From: Mesorhizobium loti
Lineage (GTDB): Bacteria; Pseudomonadota; Alphaproteobacteria; Rhizobiales; Rhizobiaceae
Assembly (NCBI GenBank): GCA_014189435.1
Contig: CP050293.1
Location: 3,911,001-3,975,000 of the forward strand
Reading direction: 5' to 3'
Length of the DNA stretch: 64,000 bases
Below the pieces are notes generated by a model that saw only the letters and a list, made by a program, of their open reading frames with translations, did no database searches and was not told the origin of the DNA. Positions 46,008-55,305 of this stretch are shown here, in pieces. Position 1 is the stretch's first letter; every line of letters begins with the position of its first letter. The position numbers and the translations under genes were made by a program.

Positions 46008-46952
46008 TCAGGCCGCCAAGCCACCCGCCTGCGTCTTCAGAAATGCCTCGCCGCAGGCCTTGGCCAGATTGCGCACCCGCAGGATGTAGCTCTGCCGTTC
46101 GGTGACCGAAATCACGCCGCGCGCGTCGAGCAGGTTGAAGACATGGCTGGCCTTGATGCACTGATCGTAGGCTGGGAAAACCATGCGGTGCATCGGCAGA
46201 TTGTCGTTGGACGCCGGCGCGCCGGCATCGAGCAGCGCCTTGCATTCGGCCTCGGCGTCCTCGAAGTGGCGCAAAAGCATCGCCGTGTTGGCGTATTCGA
46301 AATTGTGGCGCGAATATTCCTGCTCGGCCTGCAGGAAGACATCGCCATAGGTGACCTTGTCGGCGCCTTCGCGGCCGTTGAAGTTGAGGTCGTAGACATT
46401 GTCGACGCCCTGCACATACATGGCCAGCCGCTCCAGCCCGTAGGTCAGTTCACCGGCAACCGGCGCGCATTCGATGCCGCAGACCTGCTGGAAATAGGTG
46501 AATTGCGACACTTCCATGCCGTCGCACCAGCATTCCCAGCCCAGCCCCCAGGCGCCCAGTGTCGGGCTTTCCCAATCGTCCTCGACGAAGCGGATGTCGT
46601 GTAGCAGCGGATCGACGCCGATCGCCGCCAGCGAGCCGAGATAGAGCTCCTGCAAGTTGGGCGGGTTCGGCTTCAGGATCACCTGATACTGGTAATAATG
46701 CTGCAGCCGGTTCGGGTTCTCGCCATAGCGGCCATCCTTGGGACGACGCGAAGGCTGGACATAGGCGGCGTTCCAGCGCTTTGGGCCGAGCGCGCGCAGC
46801 GTCGTTGCCGGATGAAAGGTGCCGGCGCCGACCTCCATGTCGTAGGGCTGCAGGATGACGCAGCCATAGGCCGCCCAATAGTTGTGCAAGGTCAGGATCA
46901 GCCCCTGAAACGAGCGGCTGGGATGCATATGGGCGGGAATTTCAATTGTCAC
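46008..46952 (-). CDS. glyQ: Glycyl-tRNA synthetase alpha subunit
   Basis: A 314-residue class II synthetase subunit. Signatures are [40 protein letters not shown] and [20 protein letters not shown]. It forms the active enzyme with GlyS. The start is GTG at 46952, with GAGG upstream; the ATG at 46928 lacks a site. glyS lies about 1 kb downstream, beyond the DUF559 cassette, where in compact genomes the two genes are adjacent. Confidence 0.96.
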   Translation of the reverse strand: MTIEIPAHMHPSRSFQGLILTLHNYWAAYGCVILQPYDMEVGAGTFHPATTLRALGPKRWNAAYVQPSRRPKDGRYGENPNRLQHYYQYQVILKPNPPNLQELYLGSLAAIGVDPLLHDIRFVEDDWESPTLGAWGLGWECWCDGMEVSQFTYFQQVCGIECAPVAGELTYGLERLAMYVQGVDNVYDLNFNGREGADKVTYGDVFLQAEQEYSRHNFEYANTAMLLRHFEDAEAECKALLDAGAPASNDNLPMHRMVFPAYDQCIKASHVFNLLDARGVISVTERQSYILRVRNLAKACGEAFLKTQAGGLAA

Positions 46953-47154
46953 GGGGGCCTCGACAGCACAGGCTAGCTTGCCGGCACGTCCTAGAGACAC
47001 GGCGGCGAAGCGTCAAGCAAGGCGCACCGGTGTGGATCGCCGGGAGCGTGCGGGACGATGTTGAAAGCATTGGGAAGGCTTGGCCCATTGCCGGCCATGG
47101 AAGCCTGAGGTCTGTTCGATGCATCGTCCGTGTCAATGACAAACAGGTCCAGCT

Positions 47155-47616
47155 ATGCCCAGTCCGATCATCATCCGCCCCGTTGCGCGCCAGGATTTCG
47201 AGCAATGGCTTCCGCTGTGGGACGGCTACAATGCGTTTTATGGCCGCTCGGGCGAAACGGCGCTACTGGGCGAGATCACCCAGATGACATGGTCTCGCTT
47301 CTTCGATGCCTATGAGCCGGTCCACGCGCTGGTGGCCGAAAGCGAAGGACAGCTTCTCGGCCTGGCGCACTATCTCTTCCATCGCAGCACCACGGCGATC
47401 GCGCCGAATTGCTACCTGCAGGATCTTTTCACCACCCAGGCCTCGCGTGGCAAAGGCATCGGCCGGGCGCTAATCGAGGGCGTCTATGAGCGCGCCCAGG
47501 CCGCCGGCTCGGGCCGGGTGTACTGGCTGACGCACGAGACCAATCACACCGCGATGAAGCTCTATGACAAGGTCGCCGAGCACTCCGGATTCGTCGTCTA
47601 CCGGAAGCTGTTCTGA
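47155..47616 (+). CDS. GNAT family N-acetyltransferase
   Basis: A 153-residue acetyltransferase with a typical GNAT layout: IIIRPVARQDFEQWLPLWDG at the start, acetyl-CoA-binding FTTQASRGKGIGRALIEGVY and the C-terminal ETNHTAMKLYDKVAEHSGFV. The substrate is not predictable. It stands alone and is convergent with the TPR gene, with a hairpin between. Confidence 0.92.
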   Translation: MPSPIIIRPVARQDFEQWLPLWDGYNAFYGRSGETALLGEITQMTWSRFFDAYEPVHALVAESEGQLLGLAHYLFHRSTTAIAPNCYLQDLFTTQASRGKGIGRALIEGVYERAQAAGSGRVYWLTHETNHTAMKLYDKVAEHSGFVVYRKLF

Positions 47617-47668
47617 GGTCGCCCTGGGGCATCGACGTGTCCGGCCGAGCGCATGTCGCCCAAACGGA

Positions 47669-47692
47669 AACGGGGCCCGAAAAAGCCCCGTT
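47669..47692. terminator. Hairpin between convergent GNAT and TPR genes
   Basis: AACGGGGC and GCCCCGTT form an 8-bp stem around an 8-base loop (CCGAAAAA). Located in the 96-base gap of a convergent pair, it probably terminates transcription from both sides. Confidence 0.65.
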
Positions 47693-47712
47693 CGCAATCA
47701 AAATAGTCGACT

Positions 47713-49488
47713 TCACCCCTTCGGGGCGGGCACCGGCTCTGGCTTGACCTTCGGGGTTTCCTGCGCCGTGTTGGATTCGATTGGCGGCAGACCCTTCATC
47801 AGCTTCTGCTGCAAGGTGGCCAGCACATCGGGATCCGGCTTCAGGTCGCGAGCCTGGTTCCACTGGAAAGTGGCTTCCAGCTTGCGGCCGACGCGCCAGT
47901 AGGCATCACCGAGGTGATCGTTCAGAACCGGATCTTCCGGCTTCAGCGACACGGCGCGTTCCATTTCGCGCACGGCGTCATCGAACCTGCCGAGGCGGAA
48001 ATAGGCCCAACCCAGCGAATCGACGATGTAACCGTCGCTTGGCCTGAGGTCGACGGCCTTCTGGATCATCGCCAGGCCTTCCTTGAGGTTGGTGTTCATG
48101 TCGACCCAGGAATAGCCGAGATAGTTCAGCACCTGCGGCTGGTCGGGGAACAATTCCAGCGCCCTGCGGAAGTTCGGCTCGGCCTTGGGCCATTCCTTCA
48201 GGCGCTCATAGGCGATGCCGCGTTGGTAGAAGATGTTCCAGTTGGCCGCCGTCGGTGTTTTCAGCGCCTCCACGGCCTTGTCGTAGAGATTGGCGGCCGA
48301 GCGGAAATCATCCTTCGAGGAATAGACGCCACCGAGCGCCAGATAGGCGCGCATGTCGTTCGGATGGGCGTCGACGAACGCCTTCAGATGGGTGATCGCC
48401 TCCTCATGACGGTCGAGATCGGCAAGGTTGAGGCCGAGCTGCAGGTCCGAAAGCTCCTTCAGCGGCGAGGTGGCGGGGATCCGTCGATAGAGCGCGATGG
48501 CGCCCTCGCCGTCCTTCAGCTGCTCGGACACGGCTGCGAGCTGCACGAGGGCGGCGTCGCTGTCAGGCTTCAGGGCGAGCGCATACTGCAGATAGAGGCG
48601 CACGAACGGCTCGCCGCCGCCACGGTTGAGCGCGGTGGCAAGGTCGAGCAAAATCTCGGAGGCGCCATCCGACGGGCCGGCAGCGAAGGGCGCGATCTTG
48701 TCCCCCTTGGCGATCCTGTCGCGCAAGGCGACGATTTCCAGCTTGCCCGGCGAAAACGCCTCGGCCTGGTCGAGCACCGACAGCGCCTTGGCCTTGTCGC
48801 CCTTGCGGGCCAGGAACGACGCGTAGGCCTGCGCATTGCGCATCCAGGTTTCGGGAGCGGCACCGCCGGCGGCCGTGTCCTGCATGGTCGCGGCGTAGAT
48901 CGCTTCCGCCTTCTCGGGCATACCGGACGCATCGGCGATCAGCGCGCGATGGAACGACTTGAACAGGCCGAACCAATCCGGCCCCTGCAGCTTGTCGATG
49001 GAGGTCATCGCATCAGAGGCCTCGCCGGCGCCCTGTTGGGCCCAGCCGGACATGACCCCGGAGATCAGCCGGTCGAGATCGGATTCCAGCGACAGCTTCA
49101 GCCAGTACTGCGCCTTGGTGAAATCCTTCTTGTGGAAGGAATCGACGGCGAGTGCCAAGCGCGAGAAGCGCTCGACATCTGGAACTTCCTTGAGCTTGTC
49201 GGCATAAACGAGGGATTCGTCGAAGCGCCCCTGCGCGATCAGCGACAGCATCAGGCTCTGCTGCAGGCCGGTGTCGCTCGGGTCGAAGGCCAGTGCCTGC
49301 TTGTAGTAGGCGATGGCGCTGTCGAGGTCGTTGTCGCCTTCGGCGATCCGGGCTGCCAGATAGGCGCCCGAAAACGATGTGATCTTGACCGGTTCGGCGG
49401 TTTGCTTGGCATAGGCCGGCAAAGTCGAGATCGCCATGCCTGTCACAATTGCCAGCCTTGTCAGCCAGCGCGCACGTCCTTGCCGCAT
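47713..49488 (-). CDS. Tetratricopeptide repeat protein, exported
   Basis: A 591-residue protein with a signal peptide (RLAIVTGMAISTLPAYA) and many TPR units, for example SAIAYYKQALAFDPSDTGL, EAITHLKAFVDAHPNDMRA and DAVREMERAVSLKPEDPVLN. The C-terminus is rich in Pro and Lys. TPR proteins of this size in the periplasm or outer membrane usually scaffold protein complexes; partners are unknown. The start at 49488 has AAGGGA upstream; the frame is open to 49602. Confidence 0.9.
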   Translation of the reverse strand: MRQGRARWLTRLAIVTGMAISTLPAYAKQTAEPVKITSFSGAYLAARIAEGDNDLDSAIAYYKQALAFDPSDTGLQQSLMLSLIAQGRFDESLVYADKLKEVPDVERFSRLALAVDSFHKKDFTKAQYWLKLSLESDLDRLISGVMSGWAQQGAGEASDAMTSIDKLQGPDWFGLFKSFHRALIADASGMPEKAEAIYAATMQDTAAGGAAPETWMRNAQAYASFLARKGDKAKALSVLDQAEAFSPGKLEIVALRDRIAKGDKIAPFAAGPSDGASEILLDLATALNRGGGEPFVRLYLQYALALKPDSDAALVQLAAVSEQLKDGEGAIALYRRIPATSPLKELSDLQLGLNLADLDRHEEAITHLKAFVDAHPNDMRAYLALGGVYSSKDDFRSAANLYDKAVEALKTPTAANWNIFYQRGIAYERLKEWPKAEPNFRRALELFPDQPQVLNYLGYSWVDMNTNLKEGLAMIQKAVDLRPSDGYIVDSLGWAYFRLGRFDDAVREMERAVSLKPEDPVLNDHLGDAYWRVGRKLEATFQWNQARDLKPDPDVLATLQQKLMKGLPPIESNTAQETPKVKPEPVPAPKG

Positions 49489-49723
49489 CGTATCCCTTTC
49501 AGCCAGGCGCCATCTCCGCGTCAGCGGGATCGGCGTAGACTCGATCTTTCCGGATAAAGCATGGCCTTTTTGGGGTCGCGCTTCAATTCGCCTCGAATTC
49601 ACAATCCGGGCACCCGATTAACAAACCATGGCGACAGGCACCAGTTTTCCGATCTTGAATTCGGCCATGGCCTGCGCGGAGCCTAATATATCACAGATTC
49701 GGCCAGTGAGGTCAGCGCCAATA

Positions 49724-50167
49724 TCAGCGCTCACCTGGCGAGGCAGATCGCTGCACCAGCGTGTCGCTATATCCGCCGGCCGCTATCGTGCTGCACAGTT
49801 CGTTCCACTCACAGCCGCCGCAAGCCTTGCGCACAAGGTCAGCCGCAAACGCCTGCCGCATCCGGGCCAAGGTTGCCGTGTCGAGATCAAGGCGGGTGCC
49901 GACGAGGATTGGCCGAGCCAGCAACTCCTCCACATCCTGCGTAGCGAGCCGGTCCCGCTCCACAACGCTCTCGTTGAGACAATGCGGTTCCGGGTCGTCG
50001 AGCAACGGGGCGCAGACATCGTCGGGACCGGAAACGAGGAGGATGTCCTCGCCCCGGCTCAGGCGCTCCGCGATCCCATCATAATTGGCGGTGAAGGCGG
50101 GACTGTATCCCTTGCCCACATAGGTGAGCAGGCAAAGGAGGTGATGGGTGCGCAGCCTGATCGTCAC
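49724..50167 (-). CDS. DUF1284 domain-containing protein
   Basis: A 147-residue protein starting with the DUF1284 signature (TIRLRTHHLLCLLTYVGKGY) and having cysteines in HHLLCLL, DDVCAPL, PHCLNES and KACGGCEWNELC, the last cluster suggesting a metal or iron-sulphur site. The GTG at 50167 overlaps the bioY stop by four bases, so it is coupled to bioY. A link to biotin metabolism is possible by context only. Confidence 0.85.
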   Translation of the reverse strand: MTIRLRTHHLLCLLTYVGKGYSPAFTANYDGIAERLSRGEDILLVSGPDDVCAPLLDDPEPHCLNESVVERDRLATQDVEELLARPILVGTRLDLDTATLARMRQAFAADLVRKACGGCEWNELCSTIAAGGYSDTLVQRSASPGER

Positions 50168-50757
50168 GGCTTGATCGATTTCGCCTTGCCGCCGGGAAGG
50201 GCCATGAGGGTCGCGGCACCAAGCGCCGATTTCAGCAGTCCGCCAACGATGAACGGCAGGAAGCCGAAGGTGATGGCCTGTTCGGCGCCGATGAAAACAG
50301 CAAGCCAGAGCGTGCCGAGCACCAGACAGACAAGATTGCCAAGCAGCATGGCGGCGAAGGCGAGCATCACCCTTTTGCCGTTCCAGCCGCGTTCGGCCAG
50401 CCAGCCGACCAGGGCGCCGACAAGCGGGAAGGCAAAGAGATAACCGCCCGTCGGGCCGACGAAAAACGACGCACCGGCAGCGCCTCCGGCCAGAACCGGA
50501 AAGCCGACCGCGCCCTCGACCAGCCAGGCGGCGATGGTGATGGCACCAAGCCGCCAGCCATAAAGCGCGCCGATCAATGTCACCGCGAAGGTCTGCATGG
50601 TCACCGGAACCGGCACCATCGGCACTTCGATGTAGGACGCCAGCGCCAGGAACAGCGTGCCGAGCACGACGGCTCCGACCCGCCAGGCAAGAGAACGATC
50701 CTGGAGCCTGAGCGGGCTGAACGACGGCTTGCCGGATGAGAATGCGACGTCTGTCAT
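50164..50757 (-). CDS. bioY: Biotin transporter BioY
   Basis: A 197-residue substrate-binding membrane protein (about six helices) of ECF-type biotin uptake. Signatures are SYIEVPMVPVPVTMQTFAV, WLVEGAVGFPVLAGGAAG and FFVGPTGGYLFAFPLVGAL. BioY can work with or without the energising BioMN, which are not seen here. A BioR box lies 27 bases upstream of the start. It is coupled to the DUF1284 gene. Confidence 0.95.
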   Translation of the reverse strand: MTDVAFSSGKPSFSPLRLQDRSLAWRVGAVVLGTLFLALASYIEVPMVPVPVTMQTFAVTLIGALYGWRLGAITIAAWLVEGAVGFPVLAGGAAGASFFVGPTGGYLFAFPLVGALVGWLAERGWNGKRVMLAFAAMLLGNLVCLVLGTLWLAVFIGAEQAITFGFLPFIVGGLLKSALGAATLMALPGGKAKSIKP

Positions 50758-50783
50758 AGGGATTCCCTTCGATCGATTGCGAA

Positions 50784-50793
50784 TTATAGATAA
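50784..50793. promoter_or_regulatory. BioR box upstream of bioY
   Basis: TTATAGATAA matches the known BioR consensus TTATMKATAA. It is 27 bases before the bioY ATG. A second dyad, TTCGAT-N5-ATCGAA (50802-50818), lies just beyond it and is not explained. Confidence 0.85.
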
Positions 50794-50952
50794 TTTCTAT
50801 TTTCGATCTATTATCGAATCCACACTTCCTTGGAGATTGCAAGCCTTGGCTTTGGCGGAGGCCGTCCAGCACCTTTTGTTTTCCGCAGTTTCCAAGGGAA
50901 AGCGCCGTGCGCTTTCCCGGGAAAACCGGTTCAGACGTTTCTTGAAATTGCA

Positions 50953-51621
50953 CTAACCCACGATGGCGAAGGCTTCGCGCGTCGTCCCCGAAGCCGTCCT
51001 GACCGGCTTGCCGCCAATCCATTGGACATGCCGCCCCAGTGTCGCTGCGGCCGATTCGGTGTTTCCCTGCCGCAAGGCGGCAAGTATCGCGCGGTGGTCT
51101 TGGTCGGTGCGTGTCTCCCACTCGGAGCGCCATGCCGCAAATAGGAAACGGGCGCTTGCCGCATGCAGATCATCGATGGTGGCGAGCAGGCGCGGCATGC
51201 CGCATGGCGCCAGGATCAAGCGGTGGAAGGTGCGGTTGGCTTCCTCCCATGACCTGACATCGCGGGACTTGTCGCCGGCCTTGGTCGCCTCCTCGGCCAG
51301 ATTGAGAATGGCCGACGTCAGGTGTGGCGCGGCGTGGCGCAGCGCCAGCACTTCGAGTGCCGCCCGCATTTCGGCGACCTCCTTGACCTCGCCCAGATCG
51401 AAAGACGCCACGCGCACGCCACGGCGCGGCTCACTGATGGCCAGGCCCTGCGCCTCGAGGCGGCGGAAGGCCTCGCGCACTGGAACATGGCTGGTTTGGA
51501 ATTCCTCGGCGATGTGATCCTGCCGAAGCCTGGCCCCCGGCTCGATCGCGCCCGAGATGATGCGATCCGCCAAGATCTTGCTGATGCGCACCGCGATGGT
51601 GTCGTCCGTGCCCTTTGCCAT
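50953..51621 (-). CDS. bioR: GntR family regulator, biotin repressor BioR
   Basis: A 222-residue FadR-type GntR protein: winged-helix start (IISGAIEPGARLRQDHIAEE, SHVPVREAFRRLEAQGLAI) and an FCD ligand domain (ANRTFHRLILAPCGMPRLLA). Its neighbour bioY and the boxes TTATAGATAA before both genes identify it as BioR, the alphaproteobacterial biotin repressor. The box begins four bases upstream of its ATG, so it replaces the usual ribosome site; a leaderless mRNA or a different start is possible. Confidence 0.92.
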   Translation of the reverse strand: MAKGTDDTIAVRISKILADRIISGAIEPGARLRQDHIAEEFQTSHVPVREAFRRLEAQGLAISEPRRGVRVASFDLGEVKEVAEMRAALEVLALRHAAPHLTSAILNLAEEATKAGDKSRDVRSWEEANRTFHRLILAPCGMPRLLATIDDLHAASARFLFAAWRSEWETRTDQDHRAILAALRQGNTESAAATLGRHVQWIGGKPVRTASGTTREAFAIVG

Positions 51622-51624
51622 GTT

Positions 51625-51634
51625 TTATAGATAA
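51625..51634. promoter_or_regulatory. BioR box at the bioR start
   Basis: TTATAGATAA, the same 10-mer as before bioY, four bases from the bioR ATG. It implies autoregulation. Confidence 0.85.
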
Positions 51635-51698
51635 TTTGCGCCGGGGCCGCTTGTCGAGCCAATCGCAGTCGAAATCGCGAAGGCGCCAGCAGCAACAC

Positions 51699-52301
51699 TC
51701 AACGTTGCGAGACGAAACCGTCGAGCGCCGGCATCGCCACGGTGATGAGGTCATGCAGCCGCTTCTTCGGCACCCCGTCGCGCGCCTGCACAGAGAGGCC
51801 AAACAACAGCGTGGTGTAGTAGTCGCCAAGCGCTTCCGGATCGGTGTCCGGCTTGAGGTCGCCGTCGCGAACACCCTTTTTCAGGCGCTCCACAATCAAT
51901 GCATTGCGCGCCAGTCGGCGCTCGGCCAGCCAGTGCAGCACGCCGTCATTTTCGGTGGCGCAGTTGGTGGCAGCCGAGACAACCATGCAGCCCTTCGGCA
52001 GATCCGGCCTCGTATAGATATCGATAGCATCGCGCAGCAGCCTTTCGACAAATCGCCTCGCGGTCGGCTCCTCGGCAAGCGCACTGACGGCGAAGCTTCC
52101 TTCGCTGGTTTCGTAGAGAACAACGGCCTCGCGAAACAGGTCCTCCTTCGAGCCAAAGGCGGCATAGATGCGCGCCGATGCCAGGCCAAGCATGGACACC
52201 AGATCGGCCATCGAGGTGCCCTCGTAGCCGCGCGTCCAGAAGGCATCGCGCGCTTTCTGCAGAGCCTGGTCCCTGTCGAACTCTCTTGGCCGTCCCGCCA
52301 T
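51699..52301 (-). CDS. TetR family transcriptional repressor (second)
   Basis: A 200-residue regulator: MAGRPREFDRDQALQKARDA and RGYEGTSMADLVSMLGLASA form the helix-turn-helix, and the C-terminal domain resembles the AcrR-like TetR_C. It is divergent from a DHA2-type transporter gene, which it likely represses. The ATG at 52301 follows GGAG; an ATG at 52313 is less likely. Confidence 0.92.
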   Translation of the reverse strand: MAGRPREFDRDQALQKARDAFWTRGYEGTSMADLVSMLGLASARIYAAFGSKEDLFREAVVLYETSEGSFAVSALAEEPTARRFVERLLRDAIDIYTRPDLPKGCMVVSAATNCATENDGVLHWLAERRLARNALIVERLKKGVRDGDLKPDTDPEALGDYYTTLLFGLSVQARDGVPKKRLHDLITVAMPALDGFVSQR

Positions 52302-52362
52302 CGCCGTCTCCATTTCTTTATCGATCAACAAATAATCCGCTTGACTCAAGATTGCAAATTCA

Positions 52363-52386
52363 ATTCTTTGTCGATCGATCAAGAAT
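52363..52386. promoter_or_regulatory. Candidate operator of the second TetR/MFS divergon
   Basis: A 24-bp imperfect palindrome: ATTCTT and AAGAAT at the ends, CGA/TCG in the centre, 10 of 12 positions paired. It overlaps the MFS leader. A related sequence at 52321-52334 shares CGATCAA. Only sequence symmetry supports it. Confidence 0.55.
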
Positions 52387-52401
52387 CAAAAGGAGATTTG
52401 T

Positions 52402-53838
52402 ATGAGCACACTCGATCAAGGGGTGCCGTTCGGCGCCACGGCGACACAGGGAGGGACGGGCGCGAAGCGAGGCGCCACACTGGCATTGCTCGCCTTCGCC
52501 CAGCTTATCATCGCTCTCGACATCAACATCGTCTTCGTGGCGCTGCCCGAAATCGGGGCTGGGCTGGGCTTTTCCGGCCAGACCTTGCAATGGGTGGTGA
52601 GCGCCTACACCGTGTTTACCGGCGGCTTTCTATTGTTTGGCGGCCGCGCCGCCGATCTCATCGGTCAGCGCCGCATTTTCATCTTCGCGCTCTGGCTCTA
52701 CGCGCTTTCGTCGCTGGTTGGCGGCCTCGCCGGGTCGCCGGAAATCATCATCGCCGCCCGTGCCGTGCAAGGCATTGGCGGCGCCTTCCTGTTCCCGGCG
52801 ACGCTCTCGCTGATCAACCGCCTGTTTGCCGAAGGACCGGAACGCAACCGGGCGCTGGCGGTGTGGGGCGGTGCCGGCGCAAGCGGCCTCACCCTTGGCT
52901 CGTTGGCCGGCGGATTCCTGACAGGCGCCTTCGGCTGGTCGTCGGTCTTCTACGTCAATGTGCTGCTGGCTGGCATCGCCATCATCGCCGCTTTTGCCAT
53001 CATTCCACGCGATCCCAAGCGGCACGAGCACCGCAACTTCGATCTGCCGGGCGCGCTGACCGTCACCGCAGGCGCCACGTTGCTGGTCTTCACGCTGGTC
53101 CAGGGACCTGAATATGGCTGGGGTTCGCCAGCGATCATCGCCAGCGCCGCGCTGGCAGCGATCTTCATCATCGCCTTCGCGCTGATTGAGGCAAAGAGCG
53201 CCGACCCACTGATGCCGCTGCGGCTGTTCCGCAATCGCAGCCTCGTCGCCGGCATGACGATCACCTTTCTGTTCATGGGAACGTTCGGGGCCCTGCCCTA
53301 TTTCCTTACTGTCCTGCTGCAGATCGTGCACGGCTTTACCGCGCTGGAAACCGGCCTTGCGTTCCTGGTGCCGTCGATCGCCATCGCCGCCGGCACGCAG
53401 CTCGGTGAACGCCTGGCGACGCGCTTTTCGACCCGCTCGACCCTGGTCGGCGGCATGGTCATAGGGGCGGCCGGCACAGCGCTGATGGTCCTGGGAGCAT
53501 CAGCCGACAGCAGCTATCTGGCTCTCGTTCCAGGGCTGATCATCTCCGGTGTCGGACAGGGCATCGTTTGGACCGCCATGTGGATCGCGGCCGCGTCGGG
53601 CGTGGCTCACGACGAACAGGGCGTTGCCTCGGGGATGGCATGCACGACGCTCAACATCGGAAACGCGATCGGCATGGCGACGTTGATCGCGATCGCCAAC
53701 AGCTATGTCGGCGGATTGACTGGCGATGCACTGAAGGCCGCGATAGCCGACGGCATACAGATTGCCTTCTGGCTGGCGGCGGCGGGCATCGTCGTCAGCC
53801 TGCTTGCCGCGATGGTCCTCCCTGCAAAAGCGAAATAG
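52402..53838 (+). CDS. DHA2-type MFS drug exporter
   Basis: A 478-residue major facilitator with about 14 membrane helices: LLAFAQLIIALDINIVFVAL at the start, GGRAADLIGQRRIFI (motif A) and ARAVQGIGGAFLFPATLSL (motif C-like). The family exports drugs or dyes by proton antiport. AAAGGAG is close to the ATG. It is divergent from and likely repressed by the TetR gene. Substrate unknown. Confidence 0.92.
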   Translation: MSTLDQGVPFGATATQGGTGAKRGATLALLAFAQLIIALDINIVFVALPEIGAGLGFSGQTLQWVVSAYTVFTGGFLLFGGRAADLIGQRRIFIFALWLYALSSLVGGLAGSPEIIIAARAVQGIGGAFLFPATLSLINRLFAEGPERNRALAVWGGAGASGLTLGSLAGGFLTGAFGWSSVFYVNVLLAGIAIIAAFAIIPRDPKRHEHRNFDLPGALTVTAGATLLVFTLVQGPEYGWGSPAIIASAALAAIFIIAFALIEAKSADPLMPLRLFRNRSLVAGMTITFLFMGTFGALPYFLTVLLQIVHGFTALETGLAFLVPSIAIAAGTQLGERLATRFSTRSTLVGGMVIGAAGTALMVLGASADSSYLALVPGLIISGVGQGIVWTAMWIAAASGVAHDEQGVASGMACTTLNIGNAIGMATLIAIANSYVGGLTGDALKAAIADGIQIAFWLAAAGIVVSLLAAMVLPAKAK

Positions 53839-53863
53839 GCGGCTCCGTCGCGGGTGGCGCCGC

Positions 53864-54880
53864 TCAGTTCACCCGGCTGATGCAGAAATCGATGACGTCG
53901 ATCAGCGCCGATTTCTGCGGCGTCGCTTCCAGCGGCGCCAGCGCGTCGCGGGCGATCTCGCCAAAATGGCGGGCACGCCCGATCGTGTCGGCAATGGCGC
54001 CGTGGCGGGTCATCAGGCCGGTCGCCTTTTCCAGACCGGCGTCATCGGTGACATTGTCCTCGATGGCGCGCTTCCAGAAGGTGCGCTCGGCCTTGGTGCC
54101 GCGCCGGTAGGCGAGAATGACCGGAAGCGTCACCTTGCCCTCACGGAAATCGTCGCCGACATTCTTGCCCAGATCCTTGCTGGTGCCGCCATAGTCCAGC
54201 GCATCGTCGATCAGCTGGAAGGCAAGGCCGAGATTCATGCCATAGGAGCGCAGCGCGGCACGGTCGTTGCGCGTCGCCTGGGCAATGACGGGGCCGACTT
54301 CGGCCGCCGCCGAAAACAGCGCCGCGGTCTTGGCCTTGATCACCGCAAAATGCTCGTCCTCGGTGGTTTCGAGGTTCTTGGCGGCGGCAAGCTGCATCAC
54401 CTCGCCCTCGGCGATGATCGAGGCCGCACTCGACAGGATGTCGAGCGCTTCGAGCGAGCCGACATCAACCATCATGCGGAAGGCCTGGCCGAGCAGGAAG
54501 TCGCCGACCAGCACGCTCGCCTGGTTGCCCCAGATCATGCGGGCGGTCTTCTTGCCGCGGCGCATGCCGCTCTCGTCGACGACGTCGTCGTGCAGCAGCG
54601 TCGCCGTGTGCATGAATTCGACAGAGGTGGCGAGCTTGACGTGGCCCTCGCCGGTATAGCCGAACATCTGCGCGGCGGCGAGCGTCAGCATCGGCCGCAG
54701 CCGTTTGCCGCCGGACGAGATCAGATGATTGGCGACCTCCGGGATCATCTCGACGTCGGAGCCGGCCTTGGACAGGATCAATTCATTGACGCGCCCCATG
54801 TCGGCAGCCGTCAGATCGATCAAATCCTTGATGGAGGCGGGCTCCCGCTTCCCGTTTTCGATGTTGAGAACGACACCCAC
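53864..54880 (-). CDS. ispB: Polyprenyl (octaprenyl) diphosphate synthase
   Basis: A 338-residue trans-isoprenyl diphosphate synthase with both Asp-rich motifs, LLHDDVVDES and QLIDDALDYGG, and SSGGKRLRPMLTLAAAQMFG. It makes the long polyprenyl tail of ubiquinone that UbiA attaches. The GTG at 54880 with GGGAG upstream gives the usual start (GVVLNIENGK); the GTG at 54889 is the alternative. It is convergent with the MFS gene. Confidence 0.94.
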   Translation of the reverse strand: MGVVLNIENGKREPASIKDLIDLTAADMGRVNELILSKAGSDVEMIPEVANHLISSGGKRLRPMLTLAAAQMFGYTGEGHVKLATSVEFMHTATLLHDDVVDESGMRRGKKTARMIWGNQASVLVGDFLLGQAFRMMVDVGSLEALDILSSAASIIAEGEVMQLAAAKNLETTEDEHFAVIKAKTAALFSAAAEVGPVIAQATRNDRAALRSYGMNLGLAFQLIDDALDYGGTSKDLGKNVGDDFREGKVTLPVILAYRRGTKAERTFWKRAIEDNVTDDAGLEKATGLMTRHGAIADTIGRARHFGEIARDALAPLEATPQKSALIDVIDFCISRVN

Positions 54881-55080
54881 GACAATCACTCCCGTCTTGG
54901 TATAACGCGTGCGACGGCACCCTTAGTCCCTGCACGGACTCTAGGGCGGCGGACACGGCCACGGCAAGTGGCGAATTGGCGCGGCGGCGATGACAGCGTG
55001 TCAACGACCCGGGAGGGAGCGGGCTGCCTCGGAATCCCCTGCCCGTTTACATCAATAGCGCAAACTGCGAGTTTCACACG

Positions 55081-55305
55081 ATGATAGAACTTGTCCGCAC
55101 CAACGATGCCGTGATCATCTCCTTTGTCGAATCGCTGATGCGCGACGCCGGCATCGCCTGCTTTGTAGCCGATCAGAATATGAGCATTCTCGAAGGGTCG
55201 ATCGGTCTTTTGCAGAAGCGCGTCATGGTCGACGCCGACCAGGCCGACGCGGCACGGCGCATCCTGACGGATGCCGGCATCGCCAACGAAATCCGCGGAA
55301 AATAA
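55081..55305 (+). CDS. DUF2007 domain-containing protein
   Basis: A 74-residue protein with the DUF2007 core: MIELVRTNDAVIISFVESLM, AGIACFVADQNMS and LQKRVMVDADQADAARRIL. The fold is an ACT-like or PII-like signal domain of unknown role. Its stop codon overlaps the next start by one base (TAATG), so it is coupled to the methyltransferase gene. Confidence 0.9.
   Translation: MIELVRTNDAVIISFVESLMRDAGIACFVADQNMSILEGSIGLLQKRVMVDADQADAARRILTDAGIANEIRGK

Noticed and set aside
47914..49557. A 547-codon plus-strand open frame
   Set aside because: It is antisense to the TPR gene, whose repeats are clear.
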